This document shows, one piece after another, positions 43,462 to 52,026 of a stretch of 64,000 nucleotides of DNA. Positions within the stretch are counted from its first letter, which is position 1; every line of letters begins with the position of its first letter. The notes under the pieces were generated by a model that had not been told where the DNA came from, ran no database searches, and was given only the letters and a program-made list of their open reading frames with translations. The stretch spans positions 42,571-106,570 of the forward strand of contig NZ_ATXJ01000006.1 in assembly GCF_000421625.1 (NCBI RefSeq). The letters are read 5' to 3'. The translations under genes were made by a program, and so were the position numbers. Source of the DNA: Thermus islandicus DSM 21543. GTDB taxonomy: Bacteria; Deinococcota; Deinococci; Deinococcales; Thermaceae.

Positions 43462-45095
43462 GCCCAGGCCTGGGGCCGGACGCCCTCTTTTAGGAGGGCC
43501 TCCGCCAGGGTCTCCTTGAGCTCCTTAAGCCCCGTTCCCTTGAGGGCCGACACCGGCACCCCGCCGAGCCTCTCCCGCAGAAAGAGGAGATCGTAGGGGG
43601 CCGCCCGGTCGGCCTTGGAGAGGGCCAGGACCCTTGGAGCCTCCACCCCAAGCCCCTTGAGGAGCTCCTCCACCACCCGGTACCGCCCCAGGGCCCCCTC
43701 CTCCGAGGCGTCCAGGACGTGGACCAGAAGGTCCGCCTCCCGCACCTCCTCGAGGGTGGCCCGGAAGGCGGTGAGGAGCTCCTCGGGCATGCGGCGGATA
43801 AAGCCCACGGTGTCGGTAAAGAGCACCTCCCCCACCCCGGGGAGGAACCCCCTGCGGGTGAGGGGCCGCAGGGTGGCGAAGAGCTTGTCCTCCCCCGGCT
43901 CCCCACCCCGGGCCAGGGCCTGGAGAAGGGTGGTCTTGCCGGCGTTGGTGTAGCCCACCACGGCGATGAGGGGCACCCCCCGGCGTTTCCTCTGCCGCCT
44001 CGCCTCCTCGCGCCTTTTGGCGTAGTCCTCCAGCCTGCGGGCGAGGTAGACAATACGCTCCTGGAGGCGCCTCCGGTCCACCTCCAGCTTGGTCTCCCCC
44101 GGCCCCCGGGTGCCGATTCCGCCCCCCAGGCGGCTCATCTCCTTCCCCTTCCCCACCAGACGGGGGAGGAGGTACCTGAGCTGGGCCAGCTCCACCTGGG
44201 CCTGGGCCTCCGGGGTCTTGGCGTGGAGGGCGAAGATGTCCAGGATGAGCTGGGTCCGGTCCAGGACCTTAAGCCCCGTGGCCCGCTCAATCTCCCGGGC
44301 CTGGGCGGGGGAGAGCTCCAGGCCGAAGATGAGGGTGGAGGCGTTCTCGTGGTAGGCGAGGCTCTTCAGCTCCTCCAGCTTCCCCAGGCCCACCAGGTAC
44401 TTGGGGTCCAGGTGGGGGCGGAAGACCAGGACCCGCCTCACGGGCACGCCCCCTGCGGTCCGGGTGAGCTCGGCCAATTCCTCTAGGGCCGCCTCCGCCT
44501 CGGGGCCCTCTCCCCGGTCCACCCCCACCAGGAGGGCCCTTTCCCCGCTCCCGTCCACAAGCTCCCGGACCCGGGCCTGGCGGGCCAGCTCCTCCTCCAG
44601 GGCCTCCACCTCCGCCCGGAGGTCCAGCTCCAGGTAGTGGAAGTAGGGCCGGGGCGGGAGGACCCGCCAGTCCCCCTCCCCCCTCGGGGGGGAGAGGAAG
44701 GCGAGGTGCAGGGTGGCGGGCCGCCCCCCTTCCACCTCGAGGGCCGCCAGGTTGTCCAGGCGGTTCAGGAAGAGGACGGAGAGGTCGGGGCGGGAAAACC
44801 CTCCGGGGGAAAGGTGGGTGTGAAGGAGGCGGAAGCCGGAAAGCCGCCTCTCCCCCCTGGCCCCCTCGGGGATGGGGAGGTCCTTGGCGTCCCCCACCCC
44901 CACGCGCACCACCCTCCCCTCCCGGTCCAGGAGGAGGGCGATGGGCCGGCCCACCTCCTGGCTTAGGGAGGCCAGGGTCTGGGCCAGCTCAGGGGTCAGG
45001 ACCCGCTCCTTGGGGACCCGCCTCCGGTACAGGTTGGAAAGCCTCTTCAGCTCGCTCTTCTTGAGCCCCTCCGTCTTGCCGAAGATCTTCTCCAA
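43449..45095 (-). CDS. hflX: HflX GTPase with long N-terminal extension
   Basis: 548 residues from TTG 45095. The HflX core (about residues 205-540) has the GLGKLEEL and [15 protein letters not shown] segments, then the G domain: G1 [10 protein letters not shown]3 DTVGF and G4 SKAD. About 205 residues precede the usual HflX start ([12 protein letters not shown]); such extensions occur in several lineages. HflX splits stressed or stalled ribosomes. TATACT lies 9 bases before the TTG, so a leaderless or nearly leaderless start fits. Confidence 0.92.
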   Translation of the reverse strand: MEKIFGKTEGLKKSELKRLSNLYRRRVPKERVLTPELAQTLASLSQEVGRPIALLLDREGRVVRVGVGDAKDLPIPEGARGERRLSGFRLLHTHLSPGGFSRPDLSVLFLNRLDNLAALEVEGGRPATLHLAFLSPPRGEGDWRVLPPRPYFHYLELDLRAEVEALEEELARQARVRELVDGSGERALLVGVDRGEGPEAEAALEELAELTRTAGGVPVRRVLVFRPHLDPKYLVGLGKLEELKSLAYHENASTLIFGLELSPAQAREIERATGLKVLDRTQLILDIFALHAKTPEAQAQVELAQLRYLLPRLVGKGKEMSRLGGGIGTRGPGETKLEVDRRRLQERIVYLARRLEDYAKRREEARRQRKRRGVPLIAVVGYTNAGKTTLLQALARGGEPGEDKLFATLRPLTRRGFLPGVGEVLFTDTVGFIRRMPEELLTAFRATLEEVREADLLVHVLDASEEGALGRYRVVEELLKGLGVEAPRVLALSKADRAAPYDLLFLRERLGGVPVSALKGTGLKELKETLAEALLKEGVRPQAWAQYT

Positions 45096-45104
45096 TGCGC
45101 CCTC

Positions 45105-45135
45105 AGTATACCAAAAAACTCCCTACCGATAGAGT
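45105..45135. promoter_or_regulatory. Divergent -10 boxes of hflX and the YdcF-like gene
   Basis: The 46-bp gap between start codons holds TATACT on the minus strand (45110-45105, 9 bases before hflX TTG) and TAGAGT on the plus strand (45130-45135, 6 bases before GTG 45142). A GGAGG also lies in front of the plus-strand start, so leaderless initiation is less certain there. Confidence 0.5.
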
Positions 45136-45141
45136 GGAGGG

Positions 45142-45681
45142 GTGCGCGGCCTTCTCCTGCTCCTTCTCCTCTTTTCCTGGGGCCTTGCCAAGGAGGGCTA
45201 CGCCTGGATCGTGGTCTTGGGAGCGGCCCAGTACGGGGGAAGGCCCTCCCCGGCCCTGGAGCGGCGCCTGGAAACGGCCCTTTCCCTCTACCGAAAGGGC
45301 ATGGCCCCCCGGATCGCCGTGGCCGGGGGGAAGGCCCCAAAGGACCGGTGGAGCGAGGGAGAGGTGGGCTGCCGCTACCTCCTCGCGCAGGGCGTCCCGG
45401 AAAGGGCCCTCCTCTGCGAAACCCGAAGTCAGAGCACCTACGAAAACCTCCTCTTCCTGAGGCCCCACCTTAGGGGCAGGGTCCTTCTGGTGACGGATGC
45501 ACCCCACCTCCCCCGGGCCCTCTTCCTGGCCCGCACCCTGGGGCTAGAGGCCGAGGGGTACCCCATCCCGGGGCGCTACCCCTGGGGGTACCGGCTCCGG
45601 GAGCTTCTGTACCGCCTCTGGCTCTACCTAGGCCTAAAGCCCTTCCCCAAAGGGCACGCCCCGCACCTCGAGCCCTCCTAG
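45142..45681 (+). CDS. YdcF/SanA-like DUF218 envelope protein
   Basis: 179 residues from GTG 45142. A signal peptide or anchor (RGLLLLLLLFSWGLAKEGYA) is followed by the DUF218 core: VVLGAAQYGGRPSPALERRL, IAVAGGKAPKDRWSEGE, TRSQSTYENLLFLRP and LLVTDAPHLPRAL. This Rossmann-like family includes SanA and ElyC, which affect envelope barrier and peptidoglycan lipid precursors; the biochemical reaction is not known. It is probably exported or membrane-anchored. Confidence 0.85.
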   Translation: MRGLLLLLLLFSWGLAKEGYAWIVVLGAAQYGGRPSPALERRLETALSLYRKGMAPRIAVAGGKAPKDRWSEGEVGCRYLLAQGVPERALLCETRSQSTYENLLFLRPHLRGRVLLVTDAPHLPRALFLARTLGLEAEGYPIPGRYPWGYRLRELLYRLWLYLGLKPFPKGHAPHLEPS

Positions 45682-45723
45682 GCCTCATCCCCTTTGCTTT
45701 GGGTTCCTGGCGAGGACTTCGGG

Positions 45724-45745
45724 GCCCCCATGCGGGCTTGGGGGC
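45724..45745. terminator. Stem-loop between convergent YdcF-like and divIVA genes
   Basis: GCCCCC (45724-45729) pairs with GGGGGC (45740-45745) around a 10-base loop, between the stop codons of the plus-strand and minus-strand genes. It is short and has no T-tract. Confidence 0.35.
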
Positions 45746-45749
45746 GGTA

Positions 45750-46193
45750 TTACTCCAAGCGCCCAAGCGCCTCCAGATACCCTTGGAGAAGGGCCTTGAG
45801 CTGGCCGAGGAAGAGGGCCTTCTCCTGCTTGGCCCGCTCTATGTCCTCCTTGAGGCGCCTAAGCTCCTCGGCGGCCTCGCGGAGGATCTGGTCCTTGGCG
45901 GCCAGGGCCTCCCTGCGGAGGAGCTCCGCCTCCTTTTCCGCCTGGGCCTTGAGCTCGCGGGCGATCTTCTCTGCGGCCACCACCGCCCGCTTGAGCTCCC
46001 CCTCCGCCTCCTTGAGGCGGGCGTTCTCCTCCTCCAGGGCCCTTAGCCGCTCCTTCAGGGCCTCGCTCTCCCGGACGAGGCCCTCCATCACCTCGGCCAC
46101 CTGGGCCAGGTAGGCCCGCACCGCCCCCTTCTGGTAGCCGCGAAGGGCCGTGGGGAACTCCTGGTAGCGCACGTCCAAAGGGGTCAGGTCCAT
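45750..46193 (-). CDS. divIVA: DivIVA-family coiled-coil protein
   Basis: 147 residues. The N-terminal 40 residues (DLTPLDVRYQEFPTALRGY then QKGAVRAYL) match the DivIVA membrane-binding domain with its FP/RGY signature. From residue about 45 the chain is one continuous Ala/Glu/Lys/Leu coiled coil. DivIVA proteins mark curved membrane at poles and septa and organise growth or division. It follows yggS by 7 bp, an association common in many bacteria. Confidence 0.88.
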   Translation of the reverse strand: MDLTPLDVRYQEFPTALRGYQKGAVRAYLAQVAEVMEGLVRESEALKERLRALEEENARLKEAEGELKRAVVAAEKIARELKAQAEKEAELLRREALAAKDQILREAAEELRRLKEDIERAKQEKALFLGQLKALLQGYLEALGRLE

Positions 46194-46200
46194 GCGCCTC

Positions 46201-46836
46201 CTAGTCTACAAAAAGGGCCCGCCCAATCCGGACCAGGGTGGCCCCCTCCTCCACCGCCCAGGGGTAGTCCTCGGACATGCCCATGGAGCGCTCGGGAAGG
46301 CCATAGCGGTCAGCGAGCTCACTGAGCCTTCGGAAGATGGGCCGCACCAGGCCCTCCGGGCCCACAGGGGGCACGGTCATGAGGCCCAGGACCTCGAGGT
46401 GGGGCATCTCCCGCACGCGGGCCAGGGCCTCGGGAAGCGCCTCCTCCAAAAAACCGTGCTTCTGGGGCTCCCGGCCGAGGTTCACCTCCAAGAGCACCCT
46501 AAGCCGCACCCCCTCCCGGGCGCCCACCCGCTCCAGGGCCTCCGCCAGGCGCAGGGAGTCCAGGGAGTGGACGAGGGCAAACCTCGGGGCGAACTTGGCC
46601 TTGTTGCGCTGGAGAGGCCCCACCAGGTGCCACTCGGCCTCCAGCGCCGCCATCTTCTTGAGGGCCTCCTGGACCCGGCTTTCCCCCAAGGGGAAGGCCC
46701 CGTAGCGTAGGACCTTTTCTTGGATCTCCTCCACCGAACGCCCCTTGGTCACCGCCACCAGGCGGACCTCCTCCGGGCGCCGCCCCGCGCGGCGGCAGGC
46801 CCGTTCTATGCCCTCCAGGACCTCGGGAAGCCCCAT
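46201..46836 (-). CDS. yggS: YggS-type pyridoxal phosphate homeostasis protein
   Basis: 211 residues, PLP-binding TIM-barrel fold of the YggS/PROSC family. The PLP lysine lies in VRLVAVTKGRS, with HLVGPLQRNKAKFA, LLEVNLGREPQKHGF and a C-terminal LGLMTVPP ... SMGMSEDYPWAVEEGATLVR then IGRALF signature. It buffers pyridoxal phosphate and has no known catalytic reaction. ATG 46836 directly follows the punA stop (TAGATG), so the genes are coupled. Confidence 0.94.
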   Translation of the reverse strand: MGLPEVLEGIERACRRAGRRPEEVRLVAVTKGRSVEEIQEKVLRYGAFPLGESRVQEALKKMAALEAEWHLVGPLQRNKAKFAPRFALVHSLDSLRLAEALERVGAREGVRLRVLLEVNLGREPQKHGFLEEALPEALARVREMPHLEVLGLMTVPPVGPEGLVRPIFRRLSELADRYGLPERSMGMSEDYPWAVEEGATLVRIGRALFVD

Positions 46837-47655
46837 CTAGAGCGCAGCGAGAATCCCCCGCACCAGGCGGCGGAAGACAGGACCCGTTTCGGCCGCCACC
46901 CGGAGCACCTCCTCCTCCGTGGCGTGGTGCTCCCGCTCGGGCACGGCCATGTCCGTGATGGTGGAAAGCCCCAGGACCCGGGCCCCCAGGTGGCGGAGGG
47001 CGATGACCTCGGGCACCGTGGACATGCCGATGGCGTCCGCCCCGAGCTCCCTGAGCATCTTGAGCTCGGCGCGGCTGGCAAAGGAGGGCCCCAAAAACCA
47101 GGCGTACACTCCTTCAAAGAGGTGGAGGTCCTGCGCCCGGGCCACCTTACGGGCGAGCTCCACGAGCCCGGGGTCGTAGGCCCCGAACATCACCGGGAAG
47201 CGGGGGCCCAGGCGCTCGTCGTTGGGGCCCCGCAGGGGGTTCACCCCCGAGGGGTTCAGGTAGTCCAGGTGGAGCATGATCCCCCCGGCCCGGAAGCGGG
47301 GGTTGAGCCCCCCGGCCGCTGAGGTGAGGAGGAAGGTCCTTGCCCCCAGGAAGAAGCCCACCCGCACGGGGAAGACCACCTCCTCCGCGGAGTAGCCCTC
47401 GTAGTAGTGGACCCGGCCCTGGTAGACCAAGACCCGCTTCCCCTCTAGCCTCCCCAGGACCAGCCTCCCCGCGTGCCCGGGAGCGGTGGAAAGGGGAAAG
47501 TGGGGGATCTCGCCGTAAGGGATCGCCGCCACCCTTTCCACCTCCTCGGCCAAGGGCCCGAGCCCCGAGCCCAGGACGAGCCCCACCTCGGGGGTGAAGT
47601 CCGTCTGAGCGCGGATATAGGCCACCGCCTCCTGGATCCTCTCGTAGACGCCCAT
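46837..47655 (-). CDS. punA: Purine nucleoside phosphorylase, trimeric type
   Basis: 272 residues of the low-molecular-mass (NP-I, family 2) phosphorylases. The phosphate site is LVLGSGLGPLAEEV and STAPGHAGRLVLG, with the RVHYYEGY and family signature EGVYAWFLGPSFASRAELKM then LRELGADAIGMST. It cleaves inosine and guanosine to base plus ribose 1-phosphate. It complements the nucleoside importer at 23-28 kb. TAGAAT lies 7 bases before ATG 47655, so the gene is leaderless and heads the punA-yggS-divIVA unit. Confidence 0.94.
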   Translation of the reverse strand: MGVYERIQEAVAYIRAQTDFTPEVGLVLGSGLGPLAEEVERVAAIPYGEIPHFPLSTAPGHAGRLVLGRLEGKRVLVYQGRVHYYEGYSAEEVVFPVRVGFFLGARTFLLTSAAGGLNPRFRAGGIMLHLDYLNPSGVNPLRGPNDERLGPRFPVMFGAYDPGLVELARKVARAQDLHLFEGVYAWFLGPSFASRAELKMLRELGADAIGMSTVPEVIALRHLGARVLGLSTITDMAVPEREHHATEEEVLRVAAETGPVFRRLVRGILAAL

Positions 47656-47662
47656 GTCCTAG

Positions 47663-47702
47663 ATTCTACTCTCACCGCCCCTTCACCCCTTCCCGGTATG
47701 CT
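47663..47702. promoter_or_regulatory. Back-to-back leaderless promoters of punA and omp85
   Basis: In the 54-bp gap, TAGAAT (minus strand, 47668-47663) lies 7 bases before the punA ATG, and TATGCT (plus strand, 47697-47702) lies 7 bases before ATG 47710. This supports 47710 rather than the in-frame ATG at 47698, which is part of the -10 box. Confidence 0.6.
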
Positions 47703-47709
47703 TTTCGCC

Positions 47710-50178
47710 ATGAGGCGCCTATTGGCCCTTTTCCTGTTCGGCGCGCTGGCCCTCGCCGCCCCCATCCGCCAGGTGGTGGTGGAGGGCGGGGACCCGGTCC
47801 TCCAGGCCCTGGCCCGGGCCGCCCTCCCCTTTGGGGAGGGGGACGAGCCTGGCGACCTCGAGGCCGCGAGGAAGGCCATCCTGGAAACCGGCTACTTTCG
47901 CGAGGTCCGGCTTTTCCTGGAGGGGGACGTCCTCAAGGTGGTCCTCACCCCCTATCCTCCCATCGCCGAGGTGAGGGTGGAAACCAAGGCCTTCCCCGAG
48001 GAGAACCTCCTGCGTTTTCTGGAGGAGAACTACGCCATTGGCAAGGAGGCCACCTACAACCCCCTAAGGGCCCAGGAGGCCGCCCAGGGCCTCTCCCGGG
48101 CCTACCGCCAAAACGGCTTCCCCTTTGCCCCCAAGGTGGAGGTGGAGGCCAAGGAGGTGGGGGGGCGGATGGCCCTGACCTTCCGGGTGGCGGAGGCCCC
48201 CGAGGTCAAGGAGGTGCGCCTCCAGGGAGCCACCCTCCTCCCCGAGGAGGACCTCCTCAAGCTCCTTAAGCCCCTCACCGGCCCCTTTGACTTCGCCAAG
48301 TACCAGGAGGCCCTGAAGGCCATAGCGGGCCGCTACGAGGAGGCGGGCTACCGCTTTAGCGGCCCCGACCCCGAGGCCTCCACCTTGGAGGACGGGGTCC
48401 TCACCGTGCGGGTGCGGGAGGTCAAGGTGGTGCGGGTGGAGGGAGAAGGGCTCCCCCTCGCGGGCTTTCCCCTGAAGGCGGGGGACTTCCTCCACTACCC
48501 CCGGCTCCTCGAGGGGGTGCAGGCCCTCTCCAAGGCGCTCTCCCGGGTGGTGAACTTTACCCTCGTGCCGGAGGGGGAGGGGGTGGTGGTCCGCCTCGAG
48601 GCCGGCCCCGAGGGGGGAAGGATCGCGCGGGTAGAGCTTTCCGGGAACACCGCCTTCCCCCAAGAAACCCTCCTCGCCCTCCTCCGGCTGAAGCCGGGGG
48701 AGTTCTACACCCCGGCCCTTGCCCAGGAAGACGCCCGCCGCATCGCCCTCTTCTACCAGGAGAAGGGCCTTCAGCTTTCCGACGTGCGCTATGGGTTCCA
48801 AGACGGGGTCTATCGGCTGGAGTTGGTGGAGCTCAAGATCGGGGGTTACCGCCTGGAGTGGCAGGGGGACCACCGCACCCGGGAGGAGGTGATCCTCAGG
48901 GAGCTTCCCCGGCCGGGAAGCCTCTTCAGCGTCCCAGAGCTCCGCAAGGCCATCGCCCGTCTCCTCGCCACCGGGCTCCTGGCCGAGCCCCCCCGGGTCT
49001 CCTTGGCCCCCGGAGGGTCCCCCGACCAGGCCATTGTGGTCCTGGGCCTGAAGGAGGCGAGGACGGGGCTTTTCCAGCCCGCCATCGGCTGGAGCTCCCT
49101 GGAGGGCTGGTCGGGAACCCTCTCCTTCAAGGAAGGCAACCTCTTCGGCCTGGCCCACCAGGCGAGCCTGGACCTGTCCTTCGTGCAGAACGAGGCCCGG
49201 GACAACCTCTCCTTCTCCGCTAGCTACACCATCCCCTGGCTCTACCTGGACTACCTGGACCTCAAGGAGGTGCGCACCAGCCTCTCCTTCGGGGTCTTTT
49301 CCACGCCCATCGGCAACAACAAGCTCCTGCAGGGCGCCACCGACACGGGCTGGGAGTACACCGAGAGGCGCACGGGGGGAAGCTTGAGCCTCTCCCGTCC
49401 CTTTTCCAAGGACCTGGACAACCTGAGGCTCAGCCTCGGCCTTTCCGCCCGGAGGTCAACCTTTGCCCTAGAGATCTACGACCCCAAAGCCCCCTGCGAC
49501 GCCACGGGCCAAGACGCCACCCGCCCCTGCGACCCCCCAGGTTCCCAAACCTACAAGGACCCCGCCTACGTGAAGAGCCTGCTTCCCGCTCCGGGCTGGA
49601 CCCTCCGCCTGGACACCGGGGCCACCTACCTGGACGTGGACGACCCCCGCTTCCGCACCCAGGGCTACGAGGCAAGCCTCACCACCGGCCTTGGCCTCTC
49701 CCTCCCCGACGCGGGAGGGCGGAGCTTCTTCGTCCCCCTGGTGGCCACGGGCAAGACCTACCTCGGCCTGGACCCGGAGAGGCGCCAGGCCCTGGCCTTC
49801 CGCCTCTCCGCCGGAACCCTCCTGGGCTTCCCCCCCGAGAGCGAGCGCTTCTTCCTCTCCGGGGGCGGGTCCGAGGCCCTGCTCCTAAGGGGGTACGAGG
49901 ACCGCAAGTACGGGGGCCTTTCCTTCGCCACGGGGAGCGTGGAGTACCGCTACGACTTCCGCCTCTCCCCCCAAGGGGGGACCAACCTCTACGGCATCGC
50001 CTTCCTGGACCTGGGCCTCGCCGACAACACCGCGGGGGTGAAGTGGGGGGCGGGGATCGGCTTCCAGCTGGACCTGGACGTCTTCGGGGCCCTCCTTCCC
50101 TCCCTCCGTCTGGACTACGCCTTCAGCCCCGAAAGCCCCACGGGAAGGCTGCACTTCCGCATCGGGCCCATGTTCTAG
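47710..50178 (+). CDS. bamA: Omp85/BamA-family outer-membrane assembly protein
   Basis: 822 residues from ATG 47710; the longer frame upstream is antisense to punA. A signal peptide (RRLLALFLFGALALA) is followed by repeated POTRA units over about residues 20-430, seen in IRQVVVEGG, VRLQGATLLPEEDLL and RVELSGNTAFPQETLLALLR. The C-terminal half is a 16-strand barrel with the Omp85 loop-6 motif LRGYEDRKYGG and a final strand ending in Phe (RIGPMF). It inserts barrels into the Thermus outer membrane. Two cysteines in an extracellular-type loop (CDATGQ ... CDPPG) could pair. Confidence 0.93.
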   Translation: MRRLLALFLFGALALAAPIRQVVVEGGDPVLQALARAALPFGEGDEPGDLEAARKAILETGYFREVRLFLEGDVLKVVLTPYPPIAEVRVETKAFPEENLLRFLEENYAIGKEATYNPLRAQEAAQGLSRAYRQNGFPFAPKVEVEAKEVGGRMALTFRVAEAPEVKEVRLQGATLLPEEDLLKLLKPLTGPFDFAKYQEALKAIAGRYEEAGYRFSGPDPEASTLEDGVLTVRVREVKVVRVEGEGLPLAGFPLKAGDFLHYPRLLEGVQALSKALSRVVNFTLVPEGEGVVVRLEAGPEGGRIARVELSGNTAFPQETLLALLRLKPGEFYTPALAQEDARRIALFYQEKGLQLSDVRYGFQDGVYRLELVELKIGGYRLEWQGDHRTREEVILRELPRPGSLFSVPELRKAIARLLATGLLAEPPRVSLAPGGSPDQAIVVLGLKEARTGLFQPAIGWSSLEGWSGTLSFKEGNLFGLAHQASLDLSFVQNEARDNLSFSASYTIPWLYLDYLDLKEVRTSLSFGVFSTPIGNNKLLQGATDTGWEYTERRTGGSLSLSRPFSKDLDNLRLSLGLSARRSTFALEIYDPKAPCDATGQDATRPCDPPGSQTYKDPAYVKSLLPAPGWTLRLDTGATYLDVDDPRFRTQGYEASLTTGLGLSLPDAGGRSFFVPLVATGKTYLGLDPERRQALAFRLSAGTLLGFPPESERFFLSGGGSEALLLRGYEDRKYGGLSFATGSVEYRYDFRLSPQGGTNLYGIAFLDLGLADNTAGVKWGAGIGFQLDLDVFGALLPSLRLDYAFSPESPTGRLHFRIGPMF

Positions 50179-50191
50179 GGACCAAGGGCAG

Positions 50192-50217
50192 GGCGCCCGG
50201 GGGGCTCCCCGGGCGCC
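50192..50217. terminator. Bidirectional stem-loop between omp85 and rpsP
   Basis: GGCGCCCGGGG (50192-50202), GGCT loop, CCCCGGGCGCC (50207-50217): a perfect 11-bp stem between convergent genes. Only GC-rich sequence follows on either side. Confidence 0.65.
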
Positions 50218-50239
50218 GCCTTGCTTGGGCTCCGGGTGC

Positions 50240-50494
50240 CTAGCCCTCCTGCCGGAACACCCCCGCCTGCCGGAGAAGCCTCCTGGCCGTGTCCGTGGGC
50301 TGGGCCCCCAGGGCGAGCCAGTGCTTGGCCCGCTCCACGTCCACCTTCAGCCAGTCTGGGGTGGTCTTGCGGGGGTCGTAGTAGCCGATCTTCTCAATGT
50401 AGGCCCCGTCCCGCTTCCTGCGGCTGTCGGTCACCACGATGCGGTAGTGGGGGTTGTGCTTGGAGCCGAACCGAGAGAGCCTGATCTTCACCAT
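50240..50494 (-). CDS. rpsP: Ribosomal protein S16
   Basis: 84 residues. The N-terminal [20 protein letters not shown] is the universal S16 signature, and the [20 protein letters not shown] and [16 protein letters not shown] regions agree closely with the Thermus protein. It ends four residues or so earlier than I remember for T. thermophilus (88 residues). GGAGGTAAAGG precedes the start. It follows ffh by 7 bp and assembles the 30S 5' domain. Confidence 0.97.
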   Translation of the reverse strand: MVKIRLSRFGSKHNPHYRIVVTDSRRKRDGAYIEKIGYYDPRKTTPDWLKVDVERAKHWLALGAQPTDTARRLLRQAGVFRQEG

Positions 50495-50501
50495 GCTTCC
50501 T

Positions 50502-51806
50502 TTACCTCCGGAACATTCCCATGAGCCCCCGGGGCTTCCTCCTCTCCAGGGACTTCATCAGGGCCTTGGTTTCCTCAAAGGCCTTGACCAACCGGTTCAC
50601 CTCCTGGACCGTGGTCCCGCTCCCCCGGGCGATGCGCCGCCTGCGGGAGGCGTTCAGGACCCTGGGATCCTTCCGCTCCTCCGGGGTCATGGAGAGGACG
50701 ATGGCCTCGAGGCGCCTCAAGGCCTTCTCGTCCACCCCCGCGCCCGGGGGGAGGACCCGCGCCGCCCCCGGCATCAGGGACAGGACCTCGGTCAAAGGGC
50801 CCATCCGCTTGAGGCCCTGGAGCTGGCGGAGGAAGTCCTCCAGGGTGATCTCCTTGGCGGGCTTGGGGGCTTCGGCCTCGAGGCCCGCCTCCCGCACCCG
50901 CTCGGCCAGGGAGGCCAGGTCCCCCATGCCCAGGATGCGGCCCGCCAGGCGGTCGGGGTAGAAGGGCTCGAGGCCCTCGGGCTTCTCGGAAACGCCCGCG
51001 AAGTAGATGGGCCTGCCCGTAACCCGCCGGGCGGAGAGGGCCGCCCCGCCCCGAGCGTCGCCGTCCAGCTTGGTGAGGATGAGGCCGGTGACCCCCACCC
51101 GGGCGTCAAAGGCCTGGGCCACGGCAAGGGCCTCCTGCCCGGTCATGGCGTCCAGGACCAGGAGGACCTCCTCGGGGTTCAGGGCCTCCTTGAGGCGGGC
51201 GAGCTCCTCCATGAGGGGCTCGTCCACCTGCAGGCGGCCTGCGGTGTCCACCAGGATCAGGTCCCGTACCTCCTGCCTGGCCCTCTCCTCCACCCGGCGG
51301 CGGATGGACTCCGGAGCCTCCCCATCCCCCACCTCCAGGACCGGCACGCCCACCTTCGCCCCCAAAAGGGCGAGCTGCTCCCGGGCGGCCGGGCGCTGGG
51401 TATCGGCGGCCACCAGCAGGGGGCGCCTCCCCTTGGCCTTGTAGTAGAGGGCGAGCTTGGCGGCGGTGGTGGTCTTCCCCGAGCCTTGGAGGCCTACCAG
51501 GAACCACAGGTTCCGGTCCTTGAGCACGGGAAGCCGGGGCTCCCCGCCCAAGGCCTCCTTGAGGGCCTCGTAGACCGTGGCCAGGACGATTTCCGCCGGG
51601 GTGAGGCTCTCCAGCACCTTTTGCCCCAGGGCCCTTTGCCGCACCTCCTCCACGAAGGCCCGGGCCACCTCCAGGTGGACGTCGGCCGCCAAGAGGGCCC
51701 GGCGGATCTCCCGCAGGGTCGCCTCGAGGTCCTCCTCGGTGATCCGCCCCCGCCCGCGCAGGCGCTCCACCGCTTCCCGTAATCTGGCCGACAAGCGCTC
51801 AAACAT
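50502..51806 (-). CDS. ffh: Signal recognition particle protein Ffh
   Basis: 434 residues from ATG 51806 ([18 protein letters not shown]); the frame upstream of it lies on the promoter. NG domain: G1 [31 protein letters not shown] and [13 protein letters not shown]. The methionine-rich M domain (about residues 300-434) with GMGDLASL and the conserved [21 protein letters not shown] segment (here [18 protein letters not shown]) binds 4.5S RNA. It targets membrane proteins to FtsY and SecYEG. It is co-transcribed with rpsP. Confidence 0.96.
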   Translation of the reverse strand: MFERLSARLREAVERLRGRGRITEEDLEATLREIRRALLAADVHLEVARAFVEEVRQRALGQKVLESLTPAEIVLATVYEALKEALGGEPRLPVLKDRNLWFLVGLQGSGKTTTAAKLALYYKAKGRRPLLVAADTQRPAAREQLALLGAKVGVPVLEVGDGEAPESIRRRVEERARQEVRDLILVDTAGRLQVDEPLMEELARLKEALNPEEVLLVLDAMTGQEALAVAQAFDARVGVTGLILTKLDGDARGGAALSARRVTGRPIYFAGVSEKPEGLEPFYPDRLAGRILGMGDLASLAERVREAGLEAEAPKPAKEITLEDFLRQLQGLKRMGPLTEVLSLMPGAARVLPPGAGVDEKALRRLEAIVLSMTPEERKDPRVLNASRRRRIARGSGTTVQEVNRLVKAFEETKALMKSLERRKPRGLMGMFRR

Positions 51807-51833
51807 CTTCCCCGGCCCCCAAGGCCGCGCCCC

Positions 51834-51863
51834 AGGATAGACGAGGGGCCTTGCGCATGTCAA
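51834..51863 (-). promoter_or_regulatory. Promoter of the ffh-rpsP operon, with an inverted repeat around the -35
   Basis: On the minus strand TTGACA (51863-51858), 18-base spacer, TATCCT (51839-51834); the RNA should begin near 51827, about 20 bases before the ffh ATG. The -35 sits in the 7-base centre of TTGCGC-N7-GCGCAA (51851-51869 on the plus strand), which could be a protein-binding site. Confidence 0.7.
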
Positions 51864-51903
51864 GCGCAATTTTTCCGATACGTTTAGCCAGCCCTATTCC
51901 GGG

Positions 51904-51932
51904 TTGACAGGGGCCCCGGGCCCTCCTAGCCT
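51904..51932 (+). promoter_or_regulatory. Promoter of mgtE
   Basis: TTGACA (51904-51909), 17-base spacer, TAGCCT (51927-51932): a near-ideal housekeeping promoter. The RNA should begin near 51939, giving a leader of about 85 bases before the mgtE GTG at 52026. The same gap contains the divergent ffh promoter. Confidence 0.7.
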
Positions 51933-51941
51933 GGAGAAGGT

Positions 51942-51983
51942 ATGCGCGAGGCCTTGCCCTCGAGTTCCGGTTCCAGGCCTTGA
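51942..51983 (+). CDS. Candidate 13-codon leader peptide upstream of mgtE
   Basis: ATG 51942 opens MREALPSSSGSRP and stops at TGA 51981-51983. GGAGAAGG lies just before the ATG, although the predicted RNA start near 51939 would leave it out, making the ORF nearly leaderless. The peptide contains two prolines and ends Arg-Pro-stop, a context known to slow termination. The stop codon overlaps the base of the hairpin that follows. Small proline-containing leader peptides control Mg2+ transporter genes in enterobacteria (mgtL, corL). This ORF is too short to be supported by coding statistics. Confidence 0.4.
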   Translation: MREALPSSSGSRP

Positions 51984-52026
51984 AGGCCGCCCGCGGGCGG
52001 CCTTCGGGGAGAAAGGAGGCCGCCCG
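51982..52026 (+). promoter_or_regulatory. Mutually exclusive hairpins in the mgtE leader (candidate translational switch)
   Basis: The 9-mer GGCCGCCCG occurs at 51985-51993 (strand A) and again at 52018-52026 (strand C). Its exact complement CGGGCGGCC lies at 51994-52002 (strand B). A-B folding (extended by GAA/TTC, 51982-52005) leaves the ribosome site AAGGAGG (52013-52019) free. B-C folding would trap its last two bases and the first base of the GTG start. A third option pairs AAGGCC (51983-51988) with GGCCTT at 51950-51955. This is seen in sequence; the switching is inference. Confidence 0.45.

Noticed and set aside
47473..47709. N-terminal extension of the Omp85 frame
   Set aside because: Antisense to punA; the signal peptide begins at 47710 next to a -10 box.
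51851..51874. Intrinsic terminator on the plus strand (TTGCGC stem plus TTTTT)
   Set aside because: No plus-strand gene ends here, and the loop is the ffh -35. It is treated as a possible operator instead.
51900..52025. M-box riboswitch upstream of mgtE
   Set aside because: The leader is only about 85 bases and shows none of the conserved M-box sequence blocks as I know them. The leader-peptide and hairpin model fits better.
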